NCBI GenBank assembly: GCA_965237505.1
Contig: CBDEFR010000001.1
Location: forward strand, 62,001-126,000
Direction: 5' to 3'
Length of the DNA: 64,000 nucleotides
DNA from: NVTR01 sp965237505
GTDB taxonomy: Bacteria > Pseudomonadota > Alphaproteobacteria > Rhodobacterales > Rhodobacteraceae
Positions 47,196 to 56,120 of the stretch are shown here, piece after piece; the stretch's first letter is position 1; each line of letters opens with the position of its first letter. A program made the position numbers and the translations under genes. The notes beneath the pieces were generated by a model, which ran no database searches, was not told where the DNA came from, and was given only the letters and a program-made list of their open reading frames with translations.

Positions 47196-48467
47196 GGGCA
47201 CCTCTATAAATTGCATCTGGCGTGAACGCGCTGTAGATTTGCAGGATGATGCGGCGGAGGGATGGCAGTCATGGCACAGATGGGCTTTTTTGATCTTTCA
47301 GATCGTTACGAGAGCCTGGATGCGAAGAAGGACCCGCTGGTCGAGATCAATGCAGTTGTACCGTGGGAAGAGTTACGCCCGCTTCTGGAGCAGGTCTGGC
47401 GCAAGCCTTAAAGTGAGCGGAAATCACGCGCGGGGCGCAAGCCGATGGACGCGGTACTGATGTTCAAAACCCTGGTTCTGAGCGCGCTTTACAACCTTTC
47501 GGACGATCAGGTCGAATACCAGATCCGGGACCGGCTTTCGTTTATGCGTTTTCTGGGTCTTGGTCTTGGTGACCGGGTGCCGGACGCAAAGACCGTGTGG
47601 CTGTATCGCGAGGCGCTGGCGCAGGCGGGCAAGGTGGATGATTTGTTCAAACTCTTTGACGGACATCTGGCGCGGCAGGGCTACATTGCACGGGGCGGCC
47701 AGATACTGGACGCGTCCATCGTGCCGGTGCCGCGCAACCACAACACGCGCGCGGAAAACGCGGCGATCAAGGGTGGCGAGGTGCCGGAAGACTGGGAAAA
47801 CAAGCCTGCCAAGCGATCACAGAAGGACGTTGATGCACGCTGGACCAAAAAGCACGGCAAAAGCCACTATGGCTACAAGAACCATGTGAATGTCGATCGT
47901 AAGCACAAACTGATCCGGCGCTATCACGTCACGGGCGCTGCCGTTCACGACAGCTAGGTGGTGGACGAGTTGCTGATGCGCGGCAACACCGCCTCCAAGG
48001 TCTGGGCAGATGCGGCCTACCGGTCGGAAGAAATCGAGGCGAAGCTCAGGGCAAGAGGACTGACAAGCCGCATCCACCGCAAGGGCAAACGGGGCAGGCC
48101 TCTGACCGAACAGGCAATGAAAAGCAACAGGACGAAATCCTCGGTTCGTGTCCGTGTCGAGCATGTGTTCGGCGCGCAGGCGAACGACATGGGTGGCACG
48201 CTGGTGCGAACCATCGGTCTGGCGCGGGCCAGGGCCAGGATCGAGATGAAGAACCTTGCCTACAACATCCGGCGGCTTGGCCAGTTGCACCGCCTAAACC
48301 CATTCCCGGTATGAAAACACGAGGATGCTGTGGCGATCTGCGCCACCAATGCCCGGCGCGGATTAAGGATCGAGACTGACCACCTAAAACCCAGCGTGCC
48401 GATGGCCGATAGAACCGAAATCAGGCATAATATGCCCTCAGAAGGTCAATAAATCGAGGTGCCCTAT
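47196..48467 (+). mobile_element. Decayed IS5-family element (type c)
   Basis: Inverted ends GGGCACCTC (47196) and GAGGTGCCC (to 48464), with TATA on both outer sides once the later insertions are removed. Its left flank holds the two IS630s and its right end is where ISAs1 copy 2 entered. The transposase has two premature stops. Confidence 0.82.
47271..48314 (+). pseudogene. IS5-family transposase with two in-frame stops
   Basis: Same frame throughout: MAQMGFFDLSDRYESLDAKKDPLVEINAVVPWEELRPLLEQVWRKP, TAA (47409), SERKSRAGRKPMDAVLMFKTLVLSALYNLSDDQVEYQIRDRLSFMRFLGL...ILDASIVPVPRNHNTRAEN...YHVTGAAVHDS, TAG (47955), VVDELLMRGNTASKVWADAAYRSEEIEAKL...SSVRVRVEHVFGAQANDMGG to 48314. Both stops could come from CAA or CAG by one C-to-T change. 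The DDE residues are otherwise conserved. Confidence 0.88.
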
Positions 48468-49678
48468 CAGGGGTATCGCATGAATAGCTGGCCCGTGTTT
48501 GCTACGTGCATCAACGTCTGATTCAATGTCACCAGAACACGCATCTGGAGGACTTGCTTTGGAAAAGACTACATCATTTCAATCTGTTATTTCGGCCATC
48601 CCTGACCCTCGCCAGCAGGCGAAGGTGCTTTACCCGCTTGATGAGATCCTGCTTTTAAGCCTGTGTGCGGTGGTCTCGGGCGGCGAGAGTGTCGTTGATA
48701 TTGTCGAATATGGTGAAGAAAAGCTGAAGTTTCTGCGCAAATTGGCCCCTTTTGAGCACGGCATTCCCTCGCATGACACGCTTTCAACGGTGTTTCGGCT
48801 GCTTGATCCGGAGAAGTTCAGTACAGCCTTTGCGCAATGGGCTGCTGGCCTGGCGGGACGCGTTGAAGGCTCGATTGTGGCCGTCGATGGCAAGACGATG
48901 CGCGGGTCAAAGGCCGGTGGTGAAACACCTCTGCATTTGATCTCGGCCTACTGTGATGATCTGCGTCTGGTACTGGGTCAGCGGGCAAGTGCGCACAAAA
49001 AGAACGAGATCAAGGACATTCCATTGCTCTTGGATTTGCTCCACGTTGAGGGCGCGATCGTGACGCTGGACGCGATGGGGTGCCAACGCCAGATTGCCTG
49101 CAAAATCCGCGACAAGGGGGCCGACTACGTGCTGGCGCTCAAGGGAAATCAGAGCAGCCTTTTTGAGGATGTGAAACTGTGGTTTGAAGAGAGGGAGCAT
49201 GAAAATACTGCGTCGTTACAGACTGTTGATGGCGATAAAGGTCGGATTGAGACCCGGACCTACACCCAGAGTGACACCATAGAATGGCTGCAAGAGCGCC
49301 ATCCGGGTTGGGCGGGCCTGACCAGTATTGGTCGCGTTGTCTCGATCCGTGAAAGCAACGGGAAAACAACACAACAAACCCGATACTTCATCTCGTCTCT
49401 ACCGAAAGATGCGCCGCGCTTTGCCCATGCGGTACGCTCCCATTGGGGGATTGAAAACCGCCTCCACTGGGTGCTCGACGTCACATTCCGCGATGATGAC
49501 AGCCGTGTTCGTAAGGATCACGGCCCCAAGAATTTTGCCGTCATCAAACACATGGCAATGAATCTGCTCAACAAGGCAAAAGATAAAAAATCGCTCAGGG
49601 TCATGCGCAAAAAGGCCGGATGGAACAATCGGTTCTTACTGCAAATTCTCCGGACATAACCTTCATGCGATTCCCCTG
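48468..49678 (+). mobile_element. ISAs1-family insertion sequence, copy 2, 1211 bp
   Basis: Same ends and length as copy 1. Perfect 10-bp duplication GGTGCCCTAT at 48458-48467 and 49679-49688. The duplicated bases are the terminal repeat of the type-c IS5, so this copy jumped into the very end of that older element. Confidence 0.95.
48526..49659 (+). CDS. ISAs1-family transposase, copy 2, 377 aa
   Basis: Amino-acid sequence identical to the product of copy 1 (39084-40217), with the same VDGKTMRGSK and HWGIENRLHWVLDVTFRDD catalytic regions. Intact, so this family is probably still active in the genome. Confidence 0.93.
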   Translation: MSPEHASGGLALEKTTSFQSVISAIPDPRQQAKVLYPLDEILLLSLCAVVSGGESVVDIVEYGEEKLKFLRKLAPFEHGIPSHDTLSTVFRLLDPEKFSTAFAQWAAGLAGRVEGSIVAVDGKTMRGSKAGGETPLHLISAYCDDLRLVLGQRASAHKKNEIKDIPLLLDLLHVEGAIVTLDAMGCQRQIACKIRDKGADYVLALKGNQSSLFEDVKLWFEEREHENTASLQTVDGDKGRIETRTYTQSDTIEWLQERHPGWAGLTSIGRVVSIRESNGKTTQQTRYFISSLPKDAPRFAHAVRSHWGIENRLHWVLDVTFRDDDSRVRKDHGPKNFAVIKHMAMNLLNKAKDKKSLRVMRKKAGWNNRFLLQILRT

Positions 49679-49763
49679 GGTGCCCTATAGTAAAGTATAG
49701 CTTTATGGCATTATACAAGGATAAATAAGGTATAAATCTCAGAAGGGCAACACGCACTCGCCC

Positions 49764-50345
49764 TTAATACGGATCCTTCGCGCCCCGATCATCCGACAAT
49801 GACGCCTGCGTCCGCGCCACCAGCAGCTCTATCGCGTCGGCCACATGCACCTCGGCGATGTTGTAATCACCACTCTCGACCCGAATTTTATGCGCCTCGA
49901 TCATCACATCCGCATGGGAACACCCACGCGGCGGTTCAAACCGGTAACACGCCAGCTCGATCAGCAGGCCAAGTGGATCGGTGAAATAAATCGAGTCCAT
50001 AAATCCCCGGTCCTTGATGCCAGTGTGCTTGATGCCGCGCTCGTCCAGCCGCTTCACCGCCTGCGCAATCGTCGCGTGACTGACCGCGAACGCCAAGTGG
50101 TGCACGCAACCCGGATCATTCGGCGTGCGGCGCGGATCGGCCTTGCGGTCTTCGTTGGTGAACACGGTAATCAGCCGCCCGTCGCCGGGATCGAAATACA
50201 GGTGCCCTTCGTTGGTATCATCCAGATTGGGCTGGTCAAAGATAAACGGCATCCCCAGCACACCTTCCCAGAAATCCAGCGAAGTCTGCCGGTCGGCGCC
50301 GTTGATGGTGATGTGGTGAACGCCCTGAGACTGTAGTTTTCGCAC
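49764..50345 (-). CDS. VOC-family (glyoxalase/ring-cleaving dioxygenase-like) protein, 193 aa
   Basis: A vicinal-oxygen-chelate fold: GVHHITINGADRQTSLDFWEGVLGMPFIFDQPNLDDTNEGHLYFDPGDGRLITVF (first module, metal His in VHHIT), CVHHLAFAVSHATIAQAVKRLDERGIKHTGIKDRGFMDSIYFTDPLGLLIELACYRFEPP (second module with His and the Glu of IELACY). About 50 extra residues follow. It starts with GTG. It is the last gene of the second arsR-SRPBCC-YCII set, about 145 bp after the YCII gene. The substrate is unknown. Confidence 0.82.
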   Translation of the reverse strand: MRKLQSQGVHHITINGADRQTSLDFWEGVLGMPFIFDQPNLDDTNEGHLYFDPGDGRLITVFTNEDRKADPRRTPNDPGCVHHLAFAVSHATIAQAVKRLDERGIKHTGIKDRGFMDSIYFTDPLGLLIELACYRFEPPRGCSHADVMIEAHKIRVESGDYNIAEVHVADAIELLVARTQASLSDDRGAKDPY

Positions 50346-50490
50346 GATCCGAACCTTCCGGGATATTGGTTCTGTCTACACGAACCTGACCCCGTGCAGC
50401 AAGCCGAATGGCGCGCCGGCCCGGCGACCCCGGAGTTTTTTTGGCTGGAGCGATGCACACTCATGCGCACCGCTCCAACCGCTTTGGCGC

Positions 50491-50805
50491 TTACATTTTC
50501 ATCAGCTGCGCAACCTGAAGTTTCGCGCCGCCCATGTTCAGATATGGATCGCTTTTGGCGATCGCCAGTGCGCCGTCCATGTCGTCTGCTTCCACCACCA
50601 TGTAGCCGGTCATGGCATCTGAGCCGGCGTCGTCGGACACCCCGTCAGCGCTGACAATCTTTGCATTGGTCATTGGGGAAGGCAGGCTGACGACTGCGTC
50701 ACCCAGCCCGCCCATCCAGGCTTTGTATTTGCCCATATGCGCCGCACCGTCCTCGGGGGATGCGGGCTTTGGGCTGCCAAGATAGCCGATGATAAATTGT
50801 GGCAT
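50491..50805 (-). CDS. YCII-related domain protein, 104 aa
   Basis: Paralogue of the 10280-10591 product: MPQFIIGYLGSPKPASPEDGAAHMGKYKAWMGGLGDAVVSLPSPMTNAKIVSADGVSDDAGSDAMTGYMVVEADDMDGALAIAKSDPYLNMGGAKLQVAQLMKM, with the same spacing of P-E-D/E-G, the W-x2-G-x-GDAV block and the C-terminal GG.K.xVA. It is 19 nt downstream of the SRPBCC gene with AAAGGAG-like sequence before the start. It looks intact. Confidence 0.85.
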   Translation of the reverse strand: MPQFIIGYLGSPKPASPEDGAAHMGKYKAWMGGLGDAVVSLPSPMTNAKIVSADGVSDDAGSDAMTGYMVVEADDMDGALAIAKSDPYLNMGGAKLQVAQLMKM

Positions 50806-50824
50806 GAGATTTTCTCCTTTTTTC

Positions 50825-51251
50825 TCAGTTTTCGTTCAAAAGTTCTTCCAGCCTGCTCAGCGTTGACGCCCAGCCCTGCTTGCTCTGCAATTCAATCTCT
50901 TCGTCCGTCAAACCCGATTGGGTCAGCAGAAAATGCGCACCTCCCGTGTCAATCGGGCTGACCTCGAACCGCACCACGCTGTCAATCATCCGCCCGCCTT
51001 TGCCATCGTGAACGATCAGGGTGAATTCGACCGATCTGGGCGGATCAATCGACAGAACCGTGCCAGTCACCCTATGGTGGCCCCCCATCGGGTCGATGAG
51101 CACGAAAAACCACTCGCCGGTCCTGGACAGATCCAGGTTATGCTCGGCAATCCCGGTGCCTTTTGGGCCCCACCATTGCAACAGGTTGTCCATTTGCGTG
51201 ACAAAGGCAAATACCTTTTCCGGGCTCGCCGGAAAGGTCCGTTCGATCTTA
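50825..51251 (-). pseudogene. SRPBCC/AHSA1-domain gene, first codons removed by IS5
   Basis: Reads KIERTFPASPEKVFAFVTQMDNLLQWWGPKGTGIAEHNLDLSRTGEWFFVLIDPMGGHHRVTGTVLSIDPPRSVEFTLIVHDGKGGRMIDSVVRFEVSPIDTGGAHFLLTQSGLTDEEIELQSKQGWASTLSRLEELLNEN. The domain is complete from the first strand, but the start codon and a few residues lie beyond the IS5 end at 51252. An ATG at 51193 could restart translation after loss of strand 1. It is a paralogue of the damaged gene at 9826-10257. Confidence 0.85.
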
Positions 51252-51396
51252 GTGTCTGATCCAAAACTAATTGAGTGATTTCAGCGAGTTGTGATTCAAT
51301 CGGATTGATAAGATTCGAGGGAGATCACAATGGCCTGGACGGAAACCACTCGCGCCCGATATGAACGGCATTCGGGACGCTATGCAAGCGATTTAA

Positions 51397-52557
51397 TACC
51401 AACGGCATCAATTTCTGACTCTGTGGGGATTCCCAAATCGGTTTTGATCTGATTCAAGGTTGGCAAAGGAGGATCGCCATGCCAGCCAGTGTTCCGCTTC
51501 GTCGCGACTTTGATGCCCGCCACCTTCGTAAACTCGCCAGCCGTTGCAAGGATGCCCGGCAGAGCCGCCGTCTGTTGTCTCTTGCGGCGGTCTACGATGG
51601 CATGAGCCGTGGAGAGGCCGCAAGGATCGGTGGGATGGATCGCCAAACCCTGCGGGACTGGGTTCACCGGTTCAACGAAGAGGGACCGGATGGCCTCACC
51701 AACCGCAAGGGCGCGGGCCGGACGCGCTACCTGAGCGATGTCCAGATGAAAGAACTTGGCGAGATTGTCGAGACCGGCCCCGATCCGGCGGTGGACGGGG
51801 TTGTCCGCTGGCGGCGGATCGACCTGAAGCGGGTGATCGAGGCGCGCTTTGGCGTCATCTATTCCGAGCGCGGGATATCCAGACTGCTTGGCGAACTGGG
51901 CTTTGCCCATATCAGCGCCCGCCCGCAGCATCCCAGGCAGGATAAGCGGATCATCGAGGCGTTTAAAAAAACTTCACCGACACGCTCCAGGTGCATATAG
52001 CTGACCTGCCAGCGGGAACGCCGGTGGAGATCTGGTTCCAGGACGAAGCACGCCTTGGCCAGAAGAATGGCCTGACGCGCCTGTGGGCAAGAAAGGGCAC
52101 GCGCCCCCGCCAGCCGGCCGATCAGCGCTATCGCAACGCCTATCTGTTCGGCGCCATCTGTCCGGCTCACGGCAAGGGGGCGGCGCTCATGCTGCCTTGG
52201 GCGGACGCGCAAGCCATGCAGATGCATCTCGACGAGATCAGCCGCCACGTCGCCCGAAAGGCCCATGCGGTTGTGCTGATGGATCGGGCCGGATGGCACA
52301 CCACCGGCAAACTCAAAGTCCCGAAGAACCTCACCATCATCCTGCTGCCATCGCGCGCTCCGGAACTGAACCCGGTGGAAAATATCTGGCAGTACTTGCG
52401 CGCCAATTGGCTCTCCAACCGCGTGTTCGAAGACTACAATGCCATCGTCGATGCTGGATGCGAAGCTTGGAACAAGCTCATCGCACAGCCCGAAACCATC
52501 ACATCAATCGGAATGCGAAAATGGGCCCATATCGGTCAATGTTAAATGCCGCTGGTA
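51397..52557 (+). mobile_element. IS630-family element (type a), copy 2, inside IS5
   Basis: Same 1161-bp length and ends as copy 1 (44587-45747), opposite orientation. Flanked by TAA on both sides (51394-51396 and 52558-52560). Comparison with the intact IS5 at 62513 shows the exact insertion point in the 22nd codon region of its transposase. Confidence 0.95.
51479..52545 (+). CDS. IS630 transposase (type a), copy 2, frameshifted pair
   Basis: Frame 1 (51479-52000) and frame 2 (from the A7 run at 51965-51971 to 52545) give the same two polypeptides as copy 1. One silent third-position difference is visible (GCA instead of GCG in the LWARKG codons). Likely functional through programmed slippage at A7. 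Confidence 0.85.
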
Positions 52558-53356
52558 TAACTGATCAGGAATGGGGTTTGATCGCGCCATTCCTGCCGCC
52601 GCCTAAAACAACTGGTCGTCCGCGCAGCACGGCGATGCGCGATGTTCTGGATGCCATTTTGTACATCGCCAGCGCCGGGTGTGCGTGGCGTATGCTGCCC
52701 AATGATTTCCCGCCAGTGTCCACCGTGCGCTACTATTTCTATGGCTGGCGCAACGATGGCATCTTTGAAGTGATCAGCCATTTTCTGGTGGCGACGGCGC
52801 GCGAGTTTCATGGCAAGAAGCCCGGCCCCACCGCTGGTGTCATTGATAGCCAGACCATAAAAACAACGGAAAGCGGTGGCATTTCGGGCTATGACGCGGG
52901 CAAGAAAACCAAGGGCCGCAAGCGCCACATTGTCACCGACACGCTCGGGTTTATGGTTGGGTTGGTCGTGCATAGCGCCGGTATTCAAGACCGTGATGGC
53001 GCACCGGAAGTGTTGAAATCCATCCGGTATTCCCATCCAAACTTGCGCCATATCTTTGCGGATGGCGGTTATGCCGGACCAAAGCTGCGCGACGCTCTTG
53101 AAGGCATCGGTGACTGGACAATCCAGATCGTCAAGCGCTTCGACACTGCGGAAGGCTTCGAAGTCATTCCCAGAAGATGGGTCGTCGAGCGCACCTTCGC
53201 ATGGCTCAACCGCTGCCGGCGATTGGCCAAAGATTGGGAAAAATCCATCGCAAGTTCACAGGCATGGATACTCGTTGCACATATCAGAACCCTCACGCGT
53301 AAAATTGCAAGGCATTGTAATCATCCGTAGAGTTTTGAATCAGACACTTTGAAGAC

Positions 53357-53597
53357 TCAAGGATTTCCACTTTGCTTGAGAAGGGCTATTTCAAGGCGAT
53401 CCATGCTGCCCTCCCAAAATTCACGAAAGCTCAAGTACCACGCGCCGTTCGCCTGAACCGCTTCCGCGCGGACTGAATACATCCGGCGTTGCTTGTCGAT
53501 GCCTTTTTCAACGATGCCGGCCTGCCGCAGCACCTTAAAATGGCGCGACATGGCTGGCGGTGAAATCTCACCCAATTGCAGAAAATCGCCGGCCGCC
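53357..53597 (-). pseudogene. ArsR-family regulator, 5' end lost
   Basis: From the IS21 boundary it reads AAGDFLQLGEISPPAMSRHFKVLRQAGIVEKGIDKQRRMYSVRAEAVQANGAWYLSFREFWEGSMDRLEIALLKQSGNP. The recognition helix (SPPAMSRHFKVL) and wing remain; about 25 N-terminal residues are missing. It is a paralogue of the arsR at 9226-9543 and was followed by the SRPBCC-YCII-VOC genes before IS5 moved in. Confidence 0.88.
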
Positions 53598-53757
53598 TGT
53601 CAATCCCGGAGTAAAAAGGGTCAATGTCCCGGTGCAAAACTGGACACCTGGTTTGATTTAGGTGCGCACCCTGGTGCGTGTGCTTTCCAAATAGCTGATG
53701 CGTGCCAGGGTGCGTTGGCCGCAGGCCAACCTTTTCGCAGTTTTGGTATTTTCAGGA

Positions 53758-54511
53758 TTACGGTTTGGCGATTTTGCTCTGGCGCAACCGGTAGCTTTCG
53801 CCGTTCATCTCGAGGATATGGACGTGGTGGGTCAGGCGATCGAGAATGGCGCCTGTGAGGCGTTCTGCGCCGAAGACCTCGGTCCATTCATCGAACGGCA
53901 GGTTGTATGTGATGATGATGGGAGCCACGTTCGTAGCGCTGCGAGATGATCTCGAAGAGAAGCTCGGCCCCGGTCTTGCTCAGTGGCACAAAACCCAACT
54001 CATCAATGATCAGCAGGTCCTGGCTGACCAGTTGTTTCTGCAAGCGCTGCAGGCGGCGTTCGTCGACGGCCCCGATGAGTTCATGGACGAGAGCAGCGGC
54101 AGTGGTGAAGCGTACTTTCCTGCCCTTCTGGCAGGCCGCCAGACCCAATCCCAGGGCGATATGGGTTTTACCTGTGCCGCTTGGCCTCAATGCGATGATA
54201 TTGGCGCGCCGGTCTATGAACTCACCGCGGGCCAGTTGCATGGTCAGGACCTTGTTCAGCGACGGGATGACCTTGAAGTTGAAGCTGTCCAGGCTTTTGG
54301 TCGCCGGGAACTTTGCGGCCTTGATCCTGCGCTCGATCATCCGGCGTTCGCGCTCGATCAGTTCCAACTCGCAAAGCCGCAGCAGGTAGTTGATGTGATC
54401 CTTGTTCTCCACTGCGCATTGCCGGGCCTGTTTGGCATATTCGCTGTGGAAGGTCGGCAGCCGGAGCTTCTTGAGGTGGTGCTGCAGCAGAACCTGCGGG
54501 GTGTCGGTCAT
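53758..54511 (-). pseudogene. istB: istB of IS21 copy 2, frameshifted near the 3' end
   Basis: Intact to SQRYERGS, including Walker A ALRPSGTGKTHIALGLG and Walker B LLIIDELGFVPLSKTGAELLFEIIS. A one-base change near 53930 then shifts the frame into a short tail (HHHHIQPAVR). The correct tail PFDEWTEVFGAERLTGAILDRLTHHVHILEMNGESYRLRQSKIAKP continues in another frame to TAA 53758. Also note LRPSGTGKT for the usual LGPSGTGKT. Confidence 0.85.
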
Positions 54512-56007
54512 GCCGGTGCCTGCGCCATCAGGCTCATGTAACTGGCAGGATCTGTGGTCTCGACCTGCGCCCTTGGAAGGTACGGGTAAATCTCCAGATC
54601 GAGCCGGGGTGGGCGTTTCTCGATCCGGCAGAGGACGAGATGCTTCACTGCATCGTAGCCGATGGTCCCGAGTTCCAGTGACTGCCTGATGGCGCCGTGA
54701 ACATGGCCCATCTCGAAAGTCTCCAGCAGCCGCAGAACCTGGACGTATTCGCGCTTGCCCTTCTTTCCCATGCGCGCTTCCAGCAGCCGGTGCAGGGTGG
54801 CGAACTCCCCGGGCAGGTCCCAGCCCTGCAACGGAGCCGCCTGATCAAGCGCGCCGACCTTCTGTTCCAGCAGCGGCAGGAAGTGCATCGGATCGAAGAC
54901 CATGTCCGCTTTTTCGTAGGACCGCTTGTGGCAGGCGATGATTTCCGTGCCGCAGCCGATGATGACCTCGTGGACATAGCCGCGAACCTGGACCTCGTGA
55001 TGGGCGTATGCGACCGGCACGGAATAGTCGTTGTTGCGATAGCGGACCATCGAGATAGACGTCGCCCGGGTGCTGACCTTCTCGCAGGCGTCATAGGGCG
55101 TCAGGGGTAGTGTCATCAGCGCATCAAGATCACGCATCAGCCGCTCGCCGATAGTCTCGGAATGACCTCGCAATACTTCGTCCTGCCGTTTGAGGCATTG
55201 CTCCTCCAGCCGGGCGTTCAGATCATCGAAACTGTCGAAGCGCGGCATCGGCACCAGGAAGTTCCGCCGGCCATAACCGATTGTGCCTTCGACACTACCC
55301 TTGTCATTGCCCTTGCCAGGACGGCCGAACCGGTCCTCAAAGAGATAGTGCGACTGCAACTCCGAGAAAGTTCTGGTGCGTTGCCGGGTTCCGTCCCCGA
55401 GGATCCGCGCCACCGCGATCGTGGTGTTGTCGTAGAGCCCTGACAGCGGCACGCCTCCGAAGAAGGCAAAGGCGGAGACATGGCCATCACAAAAGGCCTC
55501 GGTTGTCTCCGCCGGATAGGCCTTGATGAAGAACGCGTCCGAGTGCGGCAGAGACATTGCAAAGTAGTGCAGCTTGCGCACGACCCCGCCAATCTCGCCA
55601 AGCGCCTCACCAAAATCAACCTGGGCGTGGCCCGGCGCGTGGCTCAGCGGCACGAACACCTCCCGCGTCCGCCGCTTCTTCTCGCGAACATAGTCGGTCA
55701 TAATCGTGATCCCGCCGGTGAAGCCATGTTCATCACGCAGACGCTCATATATCCGCTTCGACGTATGCCGCTGCTTCTTGAGCCGCGACTTATCCTCTTC
55801 CAATATCTGGTTGATGAGCGGAATGAACGGGTCAAGCTTTGGACGGGCTGGTGGCCCATTCCTGCGATACCCCGGTGGCACCGCATGCTTCAGAATTTTT
55901 GACACAGTCTTGCGATCAATCCCAAAATGTCGGGCCGCCGCACTCTTGCTCATCCCATCCACATGGCACGCACGGCGTACCCGACTATACAGTTCCACAG
56001 AATACAT
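54508..56007 (-). CDS. istA: IS21 transposase IstA, copy 2, 499 aa
   Basis: Complete and very similar to copy 1 (41077-42576), with scattered substitutions such as ASRHFGIDRK-region changes and a PLTPYDACEK for PPVPYDACEK. All catalytic blocks (HAQVDFGEALGEIGG, SGLYDNTTIAVARIL, GKGNDKGSVEGTIGYGRRNF) are present. Without a sound istB it may depend on the other copy. Confidence 0.92.
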   Translation of the reverse strand: MYSVELYSRVRRACHVDGMSKSAAARHFGIDRKTVSKILKHAVPPGYRRNGPPARPKLDPFIPLINQILEEDKSRLKKQRHTSKRIYERLRDEHGFTGGITIMTDYVREKKRRTREVFVPLSHAPGHAQVDFGEALGEIGGVVRKLHYFAMSLPHSDAFFIKAYPAETTEAFCDGHVSAFAFFGGVPLSGLYDNTTIAVARILGDGTRQRTRTFSELQSHYLFEDRFGRPGKGNDKGSVEGTIGYGRRNFLVPMPRFDSFDDLNARLEEQCLKRQDEVLRGHSETIGERLMRDLDALMTLPLTPYDACEKVSTRATSISMVRYRNNDYSVPVAYAHHEVQVRGYVHEVIIGCGTEIIACHKRSYEKADMVFDPMHFLPLLEQKVGALDQAAPLQGWDLPGEFATLHRLLEARMGKKGKREYVQVLRLLETFEMGHVHGAIRQSLELGTIGYDAVKHLVLCRIEKRPPRLDLEIYPYLPRAQVETTDPASYMSLMAQAPA

Positions 56008-56120
56008 CTCCCCGCCCTCAGCTCGTTTGCTTCAGGCTTCAAGGTGCGGAATTTTGCTCCGCGACGGTCAGATCATCCGACCGATTCCGTGGGTATTTTG
56101 TCTCCGGGATTCATAGATGG

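Larger units (their letters stand above)
51330..53330 (+). pseudogene. IS5 transposase (type d) split by an IS630 insertion
   Basis: The N-terminal part MAWTETTRARYERHSGRYASDL ends at 51396; the frame resumes at 52558 with TDQEWGLIAPFLPPPKTTGRPRSTAMRDVLDAILYIASAGCAWRMLPNDFPPVSTVRYYFYGWRNDGIF and runs to RKIARHCNHP. The intact version is at 62591-63427. The DDE residues (VIDSQTIKTTE, IFADGGYAG, VVERTFAWLNRCRRL) all lie in the right half. Confidence 0.92.
51252..53347 (+). mobile_element. IS5-family (IS427-type) element type d, copy 1, carrying a nested IS630
   Basis: Inverted ends GTGTCTGATCC/GTGTCTGATTC. Without the nested IS630 it is 932 bp, the same as copy 2 at 62513-63444. The flanks are TTA (left) and TTT (right), so the target duplication is not perfect. 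It separates an arsR gene from its SRPBCC partner. Confidence 0.9.
53598..56115 (-). mobile_element. IS21-family insertion sequence, copy 2, 2518 bp
   Basis: Ends TGTCAATCCCGGAG (left) and TATGAATCCCGGAG (inverted, right). istA and istB are on the minus strand. Left flank is the broken arsR, right flank is 5 bp from the IS1380 end; no target duplication is seen. A relative of copy 1, but diverged. Confidence 0.88.

Noticed and set aside
39065..49678. A composite transposon bounded by the two ISAs1 copies
   Set aside because: Each copy carries its own distinct perfect 10-bp duplication, so they inserted independently.
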